The translations under genes and the position numbers were made by a program. From NCBI GenBank assembly GCA_026394835.1, contig JAPLZW010000012.1, positions 1-27,037 on the forward strand: a stretch of DNA of 27,037 nt, given 5' to 3'. The notes beneath the pieces are model-generated. The model saw only the letters and a list, made by a program, of their open reading frames with translations, made no database searches and was not told the DNA's origin. Of this stretch, positions 6,553 to 14,419 are shown piece by piece; position 1 is the stretch's first letter; each line of letters begins with the position of its first letter. The stretch is from Candidatus Wolfebacteria bacterium (GTDB lineage: Bacteria; Patescibacteriota; Minisyncoccia; UBA6257; UBA9933).

Positions 6553-7302
6553 TTATTTTAATTCCTCTTTCTTTATTTCTTCCTTAATTTCTTTCGCGAT
6601 AGAAATATTTTTATTAATCACTATCTGTTGGATAACGGAAAAGGCCGAAGTTGTCAACCAGTAAAGAGCGACTGCCGACGGCAAATTAAACACATAAAGA
6701 AAAATTATAGTGAAAATCGGTCCCATGTAAAGCATATTTCGCGCCATGGATTCCGCGGGCGAAGCGTCTTTTGAATCCGGGTTCGAGGGCGGCAATGTCA
6801 GTTTTGATTGGTAATACTGGGCCAAAGCGGCCAATAAAACGATAACCAGGCTCTTTGAGCTCAAATCGACAATCCCCAAGAAATAGTGATTGAATGTCTG
6901 GAGATGCGGCACAAAAGAATAAAGATTGTCTAATGCGCCATCCTTAAACCCATTAAGAAAAACTTTATACAGGGCGATTAAAACCGGCAGCTGGACAAGC
7001 AGAAGCAAAAACCCGGAAAAAGGATTCACTTTGTGCTCTTTATATAAATCCATCATCGCCTTGGCCTGTTTTTCTTTGTCGTGTTTATGCTCGCGTTGGA
7101 TCTCTTTTATTTTCGGCGAAAGCCTTTGGATAATCGCCTGGTCTCTCGCGCCCTTGTAAAACAGAGGCGCAAGAATAACCCTTATTAAAATCGTAAGGAC
7201 AATAATCGCGATCCCCAAATCATGGAACGAAACATATTGGTAAACCAATACCAACGCGTTCCAGAGAGGATAATAAAGCGCTTGGTTAAATAAATTTCCC
7301 AT
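6553..7302 (-). CDS. yidC: YidC/Oxa1 membrane protein insertase
   Basis: Inserts and folds membrane proteins, with or without SecYEG. The 249-residue protein lacks the large periplasmic domain of E. coli YidC and has the minimal five-helix plan. It has an N-terminal helix (ALVLVYQYVSF), IIVLTILIRVILAPLFYKG with the conserved groove Arg, a cytoplasmic coiled hairpin (QRLSPKIKEIQREHKHDKEKQAKAMM), KVNPFSGFLLLLVQLPVLIALYKVF, and late helices near SLVIVLLAALAQYYQSKLTLP and NLPSAVALYWLTTSAFSVIQQ. It ends in a charged tail. ATG 7302 lies 4 bp after the rnpA stop, suggesting coupled translation. Confidence 0.95.
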   Translation of the reverse strand: MGNLFNQALYYPLWNALVLVYQYVSFHDLGIAIIVLTILIRVILAPLFYKGARDQAIIQRLSPKIKEIQREHKHDKEKQAKAMMDLYKEHKVNPFSGFLLLLVQLPVLIALYKVFLNGFKDGALDNLYSFVPHLQTFNHYFLGIVDLSSKSLVIVLLAALAQYYQSKLTLPPSNPDSKDASPAESMARNMLYMGPIFTIIFLYVFNLPSAVALYWLTTSAFSVIQQIVINKNISIAKEIKEEIKKEELK

Positions 7303-7306
7303 AAAA

Positions 7307-7627
7307 TTATCCGGCTAAAATTTTCTCCAATTCATTTTTAATGTCTCGGCTCCCGGCCTCCGAAATGGCCGGCTTAGCGACCAGAAGAATATCCGCGCCC
7401 GGCTCAAGATGAAGTTTTTTAATTCTCACAAAATCGAAAAATTCCCTTTTGATTTTATTCCGCGAAACCGCGCTCTTTAAAACCTTGCCGGATATGACGA
7501 TTCCAAAGCGGCTGAAAAGATTCTTTGAAATCTTTTCTTTAAGAAGAAAATATTTTCCGGAAAAGGATTTTACCCCGGAAAAGGAAATTTTCCCCGCCGG
7601 CAACCGAAATTTTTTTGCGAGCATATA
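7307..7627 (-). CDS. rnpA: Ribonuclease P protein component
   Basis: The protein subunit of RNase P that matures tRNA 5' ends. The core from ATG 7627 (MLAKKFRLPAGKISFSG...) is 106 residues and carries the RNR-type signature SRNKIKREFFDFVR plus ADILLVAKP. The frame stays open 68 codons further upstream to a TTG at 7831, passing out of frame through the whole of rpmH. This resembles the Thermus arrangement, so an N-terminally extended product cannot be excluded. The internal ATG is chosen because conservation starts there; no strong SD is seen for either start. Confidence 0.88.
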   Translation of the reverse strand, partial: YMLAKKFRLPAGKISFSGVKSFSGKYFLLKEKISKNLFSRFGIVISGKVLKSAVSRNKIKREFFDFVRIKKLHLEPGADILLVAKPAISEAGSRDIKNELEKILAG

Positions 7628-7680
7628 TTCCAAAAATTTCACATCCGAAACGCATCCATCCTTAATCTTCGGATATAAAA

Positions 7681-7821
7681 TTAAACGGTCAGTTTCGCCC
7701 TGCCTTTCTGCCTTCTTCTTTTTAAGACATTCCTGCCTCCCGGCTTCAGGGATCTCTTTAAAAATCCGTGAACTTTCTTTCTTTTTTTCTTTTTTGGTTG
7801 ATAAGTCCGTTTTGTAGCCAT
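7681..7821 (-). CDS. rpmH: 50S ribosomal protein L34
   Basis: A 46-codon gene that falls below common ORF length limits. From ATG 7821 it reads MATKRTYQPKKKKRKKVHGF, then a short basic segment ending in RRRQKGRAKLTV before TAA. This matches the L34 pattern KRTYQPS...HGFRAR...GRKVLARRRAKGRKRLTV. A promoter lies at 7870-7898. The stop at 7681 is 54 bp before the rnpA core start. The gene lies entirely within the open upstream extension of the rnpA frame. Confidence 0.96.
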   Translation of the reverse strand: MATKRTYQPKKKKRKKVHGFLKRSLKPGGRNVLKRRRQKGRAKLTV

Positions 7822-7869
7822 AAAAATTCAACTGAACAGAACAGTCGGTTCAAGCGACCTTATAAGAGC

Positions 7870-7898
7870 ATTATGTATTACTTCTTTTTTATTTTCAA
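7870..7898 (-). promoter_or_regulatory. Promoter of rpmH operon
   Basis: Minus strand: TTGAAA (7893-7898), 17-bp spacer, CATAAT (7870-7875). The expected start would give a leader of about 40 nt before the rpmH ATG. Confidence 0.6.
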
Positions 7899-7985
7899 GG
7901 CGCGGAGTGATTTCTCCTTTAAAAAATTCGCGGGCGGCGATAAGACTTATCCACAGTTAATTAACGTTTCCGGTTTTTAAATAAT

Positions 7986-8013
7986 TTGACTTAACTGACA
8001 ATTAAAATAGAAT
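7986..8013 (+). promoter_or_regulatory. dnaA promoter
   Basis: TTGACT (7986-7991), 16-bp spacer, TAGAAT (8008-8013), about 58 bp before the dnaA ATG and 31 bp downstream of the DnaA box. This placement would allow autoregulation. Confidence 0.5.
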
Positions 8014-8071
8014 TAACGCAGATTATAAAAAATCCCGGCAAAGCCAAAGATTAATAAACAAAAAATACAAA

Positions 8072-9430
8072 ATGGACCTTAACCAACTTTGGCAATCAAC
8101 GCTCGGAGAAATAGAACTCCAAATATCCAGGCCGAATTTTCTCACCTGGCTTAAAAACAGCGCCTTAATCAATAAGGACGACCAAGGCATGGCGATTGTG
8201 GGGCTCCCCAATAACTTCGCTAAAGAATGGGTGGCAAATAAATACCACAAAATGATCCTGACCGCGCTTCACTCCCTTGATGAATCAATCCGGAAGATAG
8301 ATTACGTTGTTGTTGATGAAAAAAAACAAATTTTCCGGGCCAGTGTTAAATCGAGCCCTTCCCAAGACCACCAGTCCGCTCTTCCGGAAATAAAAATAGA
8401 CCAAGAGACCAACCTCAACCCGAAATATACTCTCAGCTCTTTTGTCGTCGGCTCGTCGAATGAATTATCTTATGCCGCGTCGACCGCGGTCATAAAAGAA
8501 GTCGGGAAAAAATATAATCCTCTTTTTATTTACGGCGGAACAGGCCTTGGCAAAACCCACTTAATCCAGGCTATCGGCAATGAAATAAAAAATAAGTATA
8601 AAAATAAAATTAAAGTTAAATACGTTTCTTCGGAAAAATTCGTGAACGACGTGGTTTGGGCCATCCGCAACAAAAGGATGGATGACATCAAAGAAAAATA
8701 CCGGAATATAGACGTTTTGATTATTGACGATATCCAATTTATCGGAGGGAAAGAAAGAAGCGAAGAAGAATTCTTCCACACATTCAACATCCTCCATGAA
8801 AACAACAAGCAAATAATTATATCTTCCGATAGGCCGCCGGCGGCTATCCCCACCCTTGAAGCAAGGCTCCGCTCGCGATTTGAAGGCGGGATGATTACCG
8901 ACGTCAGTTATCCGGATTACGAGATGCGGCTCGCTATCATCAAAACCAAGCTCCAGGAAAAAGAAAAAATCCTCCCTGATGAAATAAGCGACTTCATCGC
9001 TCATAAAATCCAGCGGAACGTGAGAGAAATCGAGGGCATCCTGAATAAAATTATCTTTTACCAAGAGGTAAAAAATATAGAACCTACCATTAAAATCGCC
9101 GAAGAAATCGTCGGCAATATTCTCCAGCAATCGGCAAAAAACATCACCCCTCAACAAGTTATAAAAGCGGTTGCCGATTTTTACGAAATCGTTCCGGGAG
9201 ATTTCATCAATCGCTCGCGGAAAAAAAGGATAGTTGAACCCAGGCAGATTTCCGCATTTCTGCTCCGTGATTTGCTCAGTATGTCCTACCCGGACATTGG
9301 GGAAAAGCTTGGGAAAAGAGACCACTCAACGGTAATACATTCTTACGAAAAAATATCCAGAGAAATGAACAAAAACCACAGTCTGAACCAAAAAATTATT
9401 CTTATTAAAGAAAACATTTACAAAAACTGA
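8072..9430 (+). CDS. dnaA: Chromosomal replication initiator DnaA
   Basis: Binds DnaA boxes and melts the origin. The 452-residue protein has domain I (1-~85, LWQSTLGEIELQISRPNFLTWL), a short linker (~86-115), and a AAA+ domain with Walker A GGTGLGKT (155-162), Walker B VLIIDDIQF (215-223), sensor 1 near IIISSDRPP and the arginine-finger region LEARLRSRFEGG (262-273). Domain IV carries the DnaA-box signature GKRDHSTVIHSYEKI (414-428). All domains are intact and length is normal. It begins a dnaA-dnaN pair, with a 175-bp gap before dnaN. Confidence 0.98.
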   Translation: MDLNQLWQSTLGEIELQISRPNFLTWLKNSALINKDDQGMAIVGLPNNFAKEWVANKYHKMILTALHSLDESIRKIDYVVVDEKKQIFRASVKSSPSQDHQSALPEIKIDQETNLNPKYTLSSFVVGSSNELSYAASTAVIKEVGKKYNPLFIYGGTGLGKTHLIQAIGNEIKNKYKNKIKVKYVSSEKFVNDVVWAIRNKRMDDIKEKYRNIDVLIIDDIQFIGGKERSEEEFFHTFNILHENNKQIIISSDRPPAAIPTLEARLRSRFEGGMITDVSYPDYEMRLAIIKTKLQEKEKILPDEISDFIAHKIQRNVREIEGILNKIIFYQEVKNIEPTIKIAEEIVGNILQQSAKNITPQQVIKAVADFYEIVPGDFINRSRKKRIVEPRQISAFLLRDLLSMSYPDIGEKLGKRDHSTVIHSYEKISREMNKNHSLNQKIILIKENIYKN

Positions 9431-9605
9431 GTAATAATGCGGCAAACGAGATAACACAGGCGATAGTCGGGTCTATCAACAAATTCTTACCAAAAAAATC
9501 CATAAAAAACCGATGCGCAGAATCATATTCCGAAATCCATCCACTTATAAACACCACTAACTACAACTACTATTTTTATTAATATACTATAACGTTATTA
9601 CTGTT

Positions 9606-10724
9606 ATGAAGTTGATAATCTTAAAAACAAATTTAAAAGAAGGGTTGGATTCCGTGGGCAGGGTTGCCGGCGATGGCGCGTCCGCTTTGCCGATATTGAA
9701 AAACTTTTTGTTTGAAACAGTTGACGGCAAAATAAAATTAAGCGCCACCAATTTGGAGTTGGCGATTACGTGTTTTGTTTCCGGAAAAATAATAGAAGAT
9801 GGCGGGATTACCATCCCTTTGGGGATATTTAATTCAATTATCGGCAATCTCCAGTCGGAACGGATAAGCTTGGAGACCGAGAACGATAATTTGGTCATTA
9901 AAACCGATAATTACGAAGCGAAAATCCAGGGGATTAAAAAAGAAGAATTCCCCATTATCCCGAGTATGGCGAACGGGGTTGCTTCTATGGATATAGATTT
10001 GGAATCTGTCCGGGGGGCATTTTCTTTTGTCGTCGGCGCGGCTCAAGTTTCGGAATTGCGGCCGGAGATGAACGGAGTTTTGTTTGATTTTGGGACCAAT
10101 ATGGTCAAGTTGGCGGCGACGGACAGTTTCAGGTTGGCGGAAATGACCATCTCCGACAGCCGTTTCAAGACGGAAATCAGCGAACCGTTCAGGATAATTA
10201 TTCCGCTAAAAACAATAAACGAGGTTGTCAGGATATTTAAGGGCGTGGGCGAAAAAATTACGATTCAATTCGATAATAATCAGATTTTGTTCAGGGACGG
10301 TAATTTGGAAATGATATCAAGATTGGTTTCGGGAGATTTCCCGGAATACCAGCCGATCATTCCCCAAGATGCGGAGACCGAAGTTGTTTTGGACAAAAAC
10401 GAATTGGTTAACGCGTTAAAACTGGCGAGTTCGTTTACCGACAGGCTGAATGAAGTCAAATTTTCCGCCGGAGATAAATCGAAAAGCGTTGAAGTTTTTT
10501 CTTCAAGCCATAACTTGGGAGAAAATAAATATCTGATTCCGGCAAAGGCAAAGGGGTCTTCGGTTGAGGTTGTTTTTAATTGGAGGTTTTTCCTGGACGG
10601 CTTGAAAAGTTTTAATTCGGAAAATGTAAAAATCGGTTTGAATGGAGACGATAAGCCCGCGATCATAAAATCACCGAACGACAATTCGTGCTTTTATATT
10701 TTAATGCCCATTAAGAATAGTTAG
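9606..10724 (+). CDS. dnaN: DNA polymerase III beta subunit (sliding clamp)
   Basis: Forms the dimeric ring that tethers polymerase and repair enzymes to DNA. The 372-residue protein shows the three-fold clamp pattern. Domain 1 is MKLIILKTNLKEGLDSVGRVAG with LPILKNFLFE and LSATNLELAI. Domain 2 has RPEMNGVLFDF and LAATDSFRLAEM. Domain 3 has LVSGDFPEYQPIIP, SSHNLGENKYLIPA and the C-terminal CFYILMPIK. ATG 9606 follows an AT-rich stretch with TATAAC. Its 3' end converges on the PBP gene with a 5-bp gap and no separate terminator seen. The exonuclease at 5024 ends in a putative ligand for this clamp. Confidence 0.97.
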   Translation: MKLIILKTNLKEGLDSVGRVAGDGASALPILKNFLFETVDGKIKLSATNLELAITCFVSGKIIEDGGITIPLGIFNSIIGNLQSERISLETENDNLVIKTDNYEAKIQGIKKEEFPIIPSMANGVASMDIDLESVRGAFSFVVGAAQVSELRPEMNGVLFDFGTNMVKLAATDSFRLAEMTISDSRFKTEISEPFRIIIPLKTINEVVRIFKGVGEKITIQFDNNQILFRDGNLEMISRLVSGDFPEYQPIIPQDAETEVVLDKNELVNALKLASSFTDRLNEVKFSAGDKSKSVEVFSSSHNLGENKYLIPAKAKGSSVEVVFNWRFFLDGLKSFNSENVKIGLNGDDKPAIIKSPNDNSCFYILMPIKNS

Positions 10725-10729
10725 GGCTT

Positions 10730-12916
10730 TTACCCGGGCTGGGTAGATGAAGATTGCGGAGCGATATTCTGCGTGAAGTTTTGTGTTCCCGCCCAAATCT
10801 GGACCGGCAATTCCCAATTCAAATACTGTGAATCTTGGGCCGGATTTTGAGGAAGAGCTCCTTGCGGGTTATTTCTGTCGATATACCGGAGGATATTATG
10901 AACCTGGGAATTGTAGACATATTGGCCATCCAGCATCGGCTTATCGGTGTATGGGATAGGATCGGGTTTCGTGAACGTGCTAGCGGTCGAATAAATCTTA
11001 AAAGCTTTTTCTAAAAACGCGTGCCAAATAGGAACCGCCGCCAGAATACTGCCGGCTTGTTTTTGCATTGGCTGGTTGTTGTTGTTTCCCGCCCAGACAC
11101 CAACGACAAAATCGGGCGTGTAGCCGATAGTCCATGCGTCTCTGTAATTATTCGTGGTCCCGGTTTTCATCGCTACTTCTCTGTCCGGGAATGTGGTGAG
11201 TTCCAAGCTGCTGGAAAAAAGTCCGGATCTCGCGTCTACATCCGAAAGGATATCGTTTATTAATCTCGGATATTGCGGGTCGATAACTTGATTTGCGGCA
11301 TCGGAGTATTTTTCCAAAACCTGATTGTCTGAGCCGCTTACGCTTAAGATAAATGTTTGGTCGTGCTTTACGCCATCTTGGGCAAAAACCGAATATGCCT
11401 CAACCATATCTACCAACTTGACTTCGCCTCCGCCTAAGACCAAAGATAGGCCGTAGCGATTCGGGTCGGCCAAGGTTGTAATCCCAAGACTCGCGGCCAT
11501 ATTTATGGAGTTGGATATCCCGGCGAGGTACAAAGTTTTAACCGACGGTATGTTGATTGATTGAGCCAGAGCGTTTCTTAAATTAATCGGGCCTCGGAAT
11601 ATGTGGTCATAATTCTCCGGGTGGAAGCAAAGAGTGTTGTCGCTTTTATAATCGATATTTGTTATCGGGCAAACCGCGGAGTATGTCGAGAACTCCGTGG
11701 GTAAATCAAAAACCATAGTGTTTGGAGAGTAGCCCTCCTTAAAGGCGGTGACGTAAGCGAACGGTTTAAATGACGAGCCGGGCTGTCTTAACCCCTGGGT
11801 TGCCACATCAAAATTACCTTCAAATTGGCATCCATTTGGCGTCTTCTCGCAGCCGGCCGGCTCTGACTCCCCGAAGTAATCCTTCGAGCCAACTAAGGCT
11901 AGGATTTGACCGGTTTTGGCATCTTGGGCGACGAGGGAAGCATTCTTGCCGTTGTATGCCGCCGAGTTGCGGTCCGCGCCCTCTTTTATTGTTTTTTCCG
12001 CAATCTGTTGAAGGTTATAATCAAGAGTCGTAATGACTTTGAGCCCGCCGTTTTGCACTTCATCTTCTCCGTATTTATCGATTAAATATTCGCGCGCCAT
12101 CATTACAAAATGAGGCGCTTTAATGTTGCCGATGCTCTGTGGCTGGAATTTCAAATCTTCTTTTTCCGCGGATTTTTTCCGGGCGTCGGTTATGAACCCG
12201 AGTTTATTCATTTGGTCCAGAGCGTAATCCTTACGAGCCAAGAGTTCTTTGCGGTTTGGCCCCCATGGAGAATAATGCGATGGCGCTTGAATCATGGCGG
12301 CGAGCGTCGCGGCTTCGGCTATGGAAATATCCTTAGCGGATTTTCCGAAATAAGTCTGGCTCGCGGCTTCAATGCCGTAAGCGTTCGAGCCGTAAGGGAT
12401 TTGGTTCAGGTAAAGGTTTAATATCTGGTCTTTGCTGTAAGTTTTTTCTATCCAATTGGCAAGAATCAGCTCTTTTATTTTTCTGGTGAAAGTTTTATCC
12501 GAACTTAAAAAAGCGTTTTTCGCGAGTTGTTGGGTAATAGTTGAGCCGCCCTGGGAAAGGTTGCCTCTTATAATATTGGTATAGGCCGCCCTTGCTATCC
12601 CCCGCCAGTCGAATGCCGGGTGATTATAAAAAGTCTGGTCCTCGATGGCGAGGGTCGCCTTTTTTGCGTAATCGGGTATTTGGTCCGGGGGGACGACGGT
12701 TCTTTTTTCATCTCCGTGGACCTCATAAAGGAGAACCTGCCCCGTGCGGTCGTAAATCTTTGTGGATTGGTTTACCTGCCTGCTTGTGAATTGTTCGGGA
12801 CTGGGCAGTTCCCGCGCCATTTGCGCGAGGGTTGCGAGCCCCAAAAGAGCAAGGCCGAAAGCGGCAAGCAAAATCAAGCCGAAAATTTTCAAAGCAAATC
12901 GCTTTTTTTTAACCAC
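10730..12916 (-). CDS. Class A penicillin-binding protein (transglycosylase/transpeptidase)
   Basis: A bifunctional peptidoglycan synthase. It has an N-terminal cytoplasmic KKKR and one membrane helix (residues about 8-32). The GT51 transglycosylase domain has ATLAIEDQTFYNHPAFDWRGI with catalytic E92, GGSTITQQLAKN, and RKIKEL with the second Glu (E149). The transpeptidase domain has the nucleophile motif SSFK (S381-K384), SIN (453-455) and KTGTT (584-588). Total 728 residues, normal for PBP1a-like proteins without extra C-terminal modules; it ends in a Gln/Ser-rich tail. It is followed (upstream on the minus strand) by a small acidic ORF and ruvC. The catalytic set is complete. Confidence 0.95.
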   Translation of the reverse strand: MVKKKRFALKIFGLILLAAFGLALLGLATLAQMARELPSPEQFTSRQVNQSTKIYDRTGQVLLYEVHGDEKRTVVPPDQIPDYAKKATLAIEDQTFYNHPAFDWRGIARAAYTNIIRGNLSQGGSTITQQLAKNAFLSSDKTFTRKIKELILANWIEKTYSKDQILNLYLNQIPYGSNAYGIEAASQTYFGKSAKDISIAEAATLAAMIQAPSHYSPWGPNRKELLARKDYALDQMNKLGFITDARKKSAEKEDLKFQPQSIGNIKAPHFVMMAREYLIDKYGEDEVQNGGLKVITTLDYNLQQIAEKTIKEGADRNSAAYNGKNASLVAQDAKTGQILALVGSKDYFGESEPAGCEKTPNGCQFEGNFDVATQGLRQPGSSFKPFAYVTAFKEGYSPNTMVFDLPTEFSTYSAVCPITNIDYKSDNTLCFHPENYDHIFRGPINLRNALAQSINIPSVKTLYLAGISNSINMAASLGITTLADPNRYGLSLVLGGGEVKLVDMVEAYSVFAQDGVKHDQTFILSVSGSDNQVLEKYSDAANQVIDPQYPRLINDILSDVDARSGLFSSSLELTTFPDREVAMKTGTTNNYRDAWTIGYTPDFVVGVWAGNNNNQPMQKQAGSILAAVPIWHAFLEKAFKIYSTASTFTKPDPIPYTDKPMLDGQYVYNSQVHNILRYIDRNNPQGALPQNPAQDSQYLNWELPVQIWAGTQNFTQNIAPQSSSTQPG

Positions 12917-12927
12917 TATTGACTTGG

Positions 12928-13122
12928 TTAGTAGTTTTTATCTTCCTCCCCTGTCTCGAATGGGTTGTCGCCGTCTTCGGGGATTTCCTCTTCTAAGCCG
13001 TCCGGGCTTTCTTCTCCGGGGTTAGAAATATCTTTCCCGTCATCTTCGGGGTCCGGGTTTTTGTCGTCAGTGTCGTCGCTCGATTTATTCGACAAAACGA
13101 TTTTTATTTCTTCGGTAATCAT
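12928..13122 (-). CDS. Small highly acidic hypothetical protein
   Basis: A 64-residue ORF with extreme composition: after MITEEIKIVLSNKSS it is almost entirely Asp, Glu, Pro, Gly and Ser (DDTDDKNPDPEDDGKD...). It is probably disordered. It lies between ruvC (33 bp upstream) and the PBP gene (11 bp downstream) on the same strand, so it fits the operon. No SD is evident. The function is not recognised, and it may not be translated. Confidence 0.45.
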   Translation of the reverse strand: MITEEIKIVLSNKSSDDTDDKNPDPEDDGKDISNPGEESPDGLEEEIPEDGDNPFETGEEDKNY

Positions 13123-13155
13123 TTTTAGTAAAGCAAAAAACGACCTTTTGTTTTT

Positions 13156-13629
13156 TTAATGATTGTAATTATGGAAACTTCCCGTCATGGCCGCGGCCAG
13201 CGCGTCTGCCGCATCGTCACCTCCCTCAATTTTTCCGATTTTCAGAATTCTTGAGACCGCCTTCATCATTGATTTTTTGTCGGACAAGCCGTAGCCGGTT
13301 ATCGCGCGTTTTATTTCAAGAGGCGTGAATTCCAATAACGCTATTTTGTTTTTAATTACGGCTAAAGTCAAGATGCCTCGCGACTCGGAAACCTCAACCG
13401 CGGTTTTAACGTTTTTTGCGAAATACAGTTTTTCCATCGCAACAAGGTCGGGCTTTTCTTTTTTTATCAGTTTAAGCAGCGAGCTCTCCAGCTCCACCAG
13501 CCTTTCATTTTTATCTTTTGAGGCGATTTTTAAAAGTCCGGACCTTACAAATTTCAAACCGCTCTTTTCTTTTTTGATGACGCCGTAGCCGATTCTCGCG
13601 CTGCCGGGGTCAATGCCCAGTATGGTCAT
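13156..13629 (-). CDS. ruvC: Holliday junction resolvase RuvC
   Basis: Cuts Holliday junctions symmetrically after RuvAB branch migration. The 157-residue protein starts MTILGIDPGSARIGYGVI (catalytic D7), has VAMEKLYFAKN (E67), and ends with GGDDAADALAAAMT giving the last two acids (D140, D143). All four catalytic acids and the normal length are present. yebC lies upstream on the same strand, a common neighbour. Its partner ruvB at 17322 is broken, and no ruvA is in the window. Confidence 0.96.
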   Translation of the reverse strand: MTILGIDPGSARIGYGVIKKEKSGLKFVRSGLLKIASKDKNERLVELESSLLKLIKKEKPDLVAMEKLYFAKNVKTAVEVSESRGILTLAVIKNKIALLEFTPLEIKRAITGYGLSDKKSMMKAVSRILKIGKIEGGDDAADALAAAMTGSFHNYNH

Positions 13630-13718
13630 TAGTTTTTAGTTGATAGTTTTTAGTTGCTAGTTTTTAGTTTTAAACCGCTAAATCGGCGGGCTAAAAACCA
13701 AAAACTCTAAACTAGAAA
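13630..13718. repeat. TAGTTTTTAGTT repeat array with inverted arms
   Basis: The gap between ruvC and yebC is filled with TAGTTTTTAGTTG units (three on the left arm) and their rough complement (CTAAAAACCAAAAACTCTAAAC) on the right. The centre is CCGC-taaatc-GGCGG. The whole can fold into one long hairpin. It is related to ACTACTAA-type tracts elsewhere in the window. It lies inside a minus-strand gene run, so it may act as an mRNA structure. Confidence 0.6.
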
Positions 13719-14243
13719 CTAATTAGCATTAATATAAACACCTTGCACATCATCGTGTTCCTCGAGGGCTTCAATGAGTTCCCGGAGTTTTTCTTTTGCC
13801 TCGTCCGAAATATCCTGCCTGAGTTTTGCTTGCCACTCGTTATTTATAAGTTCAAACGCCCATTTCACACTTCCCTCGCCCGCCCACTTGGCATTGTGGT
13901 CGCTCAATATTTTTTTCACTTCCGGAATGGTGCGGTTCCTGTTGTCGGAAATAAGGCTTATTATTATCGCCACGCCTTCCGGCCCGTAAGCCTCCACGGT
14001 TAATTCTTCCAGTTCTTTCTGTTCGGAAGATTTTTTAATCGCCCGTTCAATGTTGTCCTGCGGCACATTAGCCTCTTTGGCTTTCTGGACAGCGGTTCGG
14101 AGCCGCGGATTGAAGTCCGGATTCGGCTCCCCCTTAGCCGCGATGGAGATTGCGGCCAGAAGTTTTGAAAATGTTTTACCGCGTTTCTGGTCGGTCGCGT
14201 CTTTTTTATGGCGGATAGTCTTCCATTTACTGTGCCCACTCAT
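13719..14243 (-). CDS. YebC/PmpR (TACO1) family protein, short form
   Basis: The N-terminus MSGHSKWKTIRHKKDATDQKRGKTFSKL and ANVPQDNIERAIKK, EAYGPEGVAIII and RNRTIPEVKKILSDHNAK are textbook YebC. The family acts as a transcription regulator or as a translation factor that relieves proline stalling. At 174 residues it is about 70 shorter than usual: after GSVKWAFEL the sequence passes directly to the C-terminal helix EKLRELIEALEEHDDVQGVYINAN, so most of the middle subdomain is missing. This looks like a lineage-specific compact form, since the reading frame and ends are intact. The ruvC neighbourhood is conserved. Confidence 0.92.
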   Translation of the reverse strand: MSGHSKWKTIRHKKDATDQKRGKTFSKLLAAISIAAKGEPNPDFNPRLRTAVQKAKEANVPQDNIERAIKKSSEQKELEELTVEAYGPEGVAIIISLISDNRNRTIPEVKKILSDHNAKWAGEGSVKWAFELINNEWQAKLRQDISDEAKEKLRELIEALEEHDDVQGVYINAN

Positions 14244-14301
14244 GCGCTTATTCTATAAATTTGTAAGCGAAAGCGCAAGAAATTTATCAAGAATAAGCAG
14301 C

Positions 14302-14340
14302 ACCCGCCTAAGTTTTTTATTCGCAAAAATTTTGGCGGGT
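14302..14340. repeat. ACCCGCC/GGCGGGT inverted repeat upstream of yebC
   Basis: A 7-bp perfect stem (14302-14308 with 14334-14340) encloses a 25-nt AT-rich loop. A TTTTTT run follows on the plus strand (14346-14351). No plus-strand gene precedes it, so its role is unclear. Confidence 0.35.
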
Positions 14341-14362
14341 TATTGTTTTTTAGAAAACTAAT

Positions 14363-14395
14363 AAAAAAAGCCCCGGGAATCGCGCGTTGCGATTC
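14363..14395 (-). terminator. Rho-independent terminator of the two-gene membrane operon
   Basis: GAATCGC-gcgtt-GCGATTC (14377-14395) forms a 7-bp stem, extendable by CGG/CCG with a bulge. On the minus strand it is followed by CCCGGGGC and a T7 run (14363-14369). It lies 25 bp past the end of the gene at 14420. Confidence 0.75.
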
Positions 14396-14419
14396 GCCGA
14401 GGCGAAGGTTCTCGGAGGC

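Larger units (their letters stand above)
7822..8071. other. Candidate replication origin (oriC) between rpmH and dnaA
   Basis: A 250-bp noncoding region between divergent rpmH and dnaA. It contains one perfect DnaA box TTATCCACA (7947-7955), immediately followed by an AT-rich stretch (7956-8035) suitable for unwinding and carrying the dnaA promoter. The rpmH/dnaA/dnaN junction is the usual site of bacterial origins. Only one consensus box is seen, so other boxes must be degenerate or the origin may extend into the dnaA-dnaN gap (9431-9605). Confidence 0.5.

Noticed and set aside
8561..9325. 254-aa minus-strand ORF opposite dnaA
   Set aside because: Shadow of dnaA; no recognisable domain and no promoter.
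12620..12922. 100-aa plus-strand ORF opposite the PBP
   Set aside because: Shadow of the PBP N-terminal coding region.
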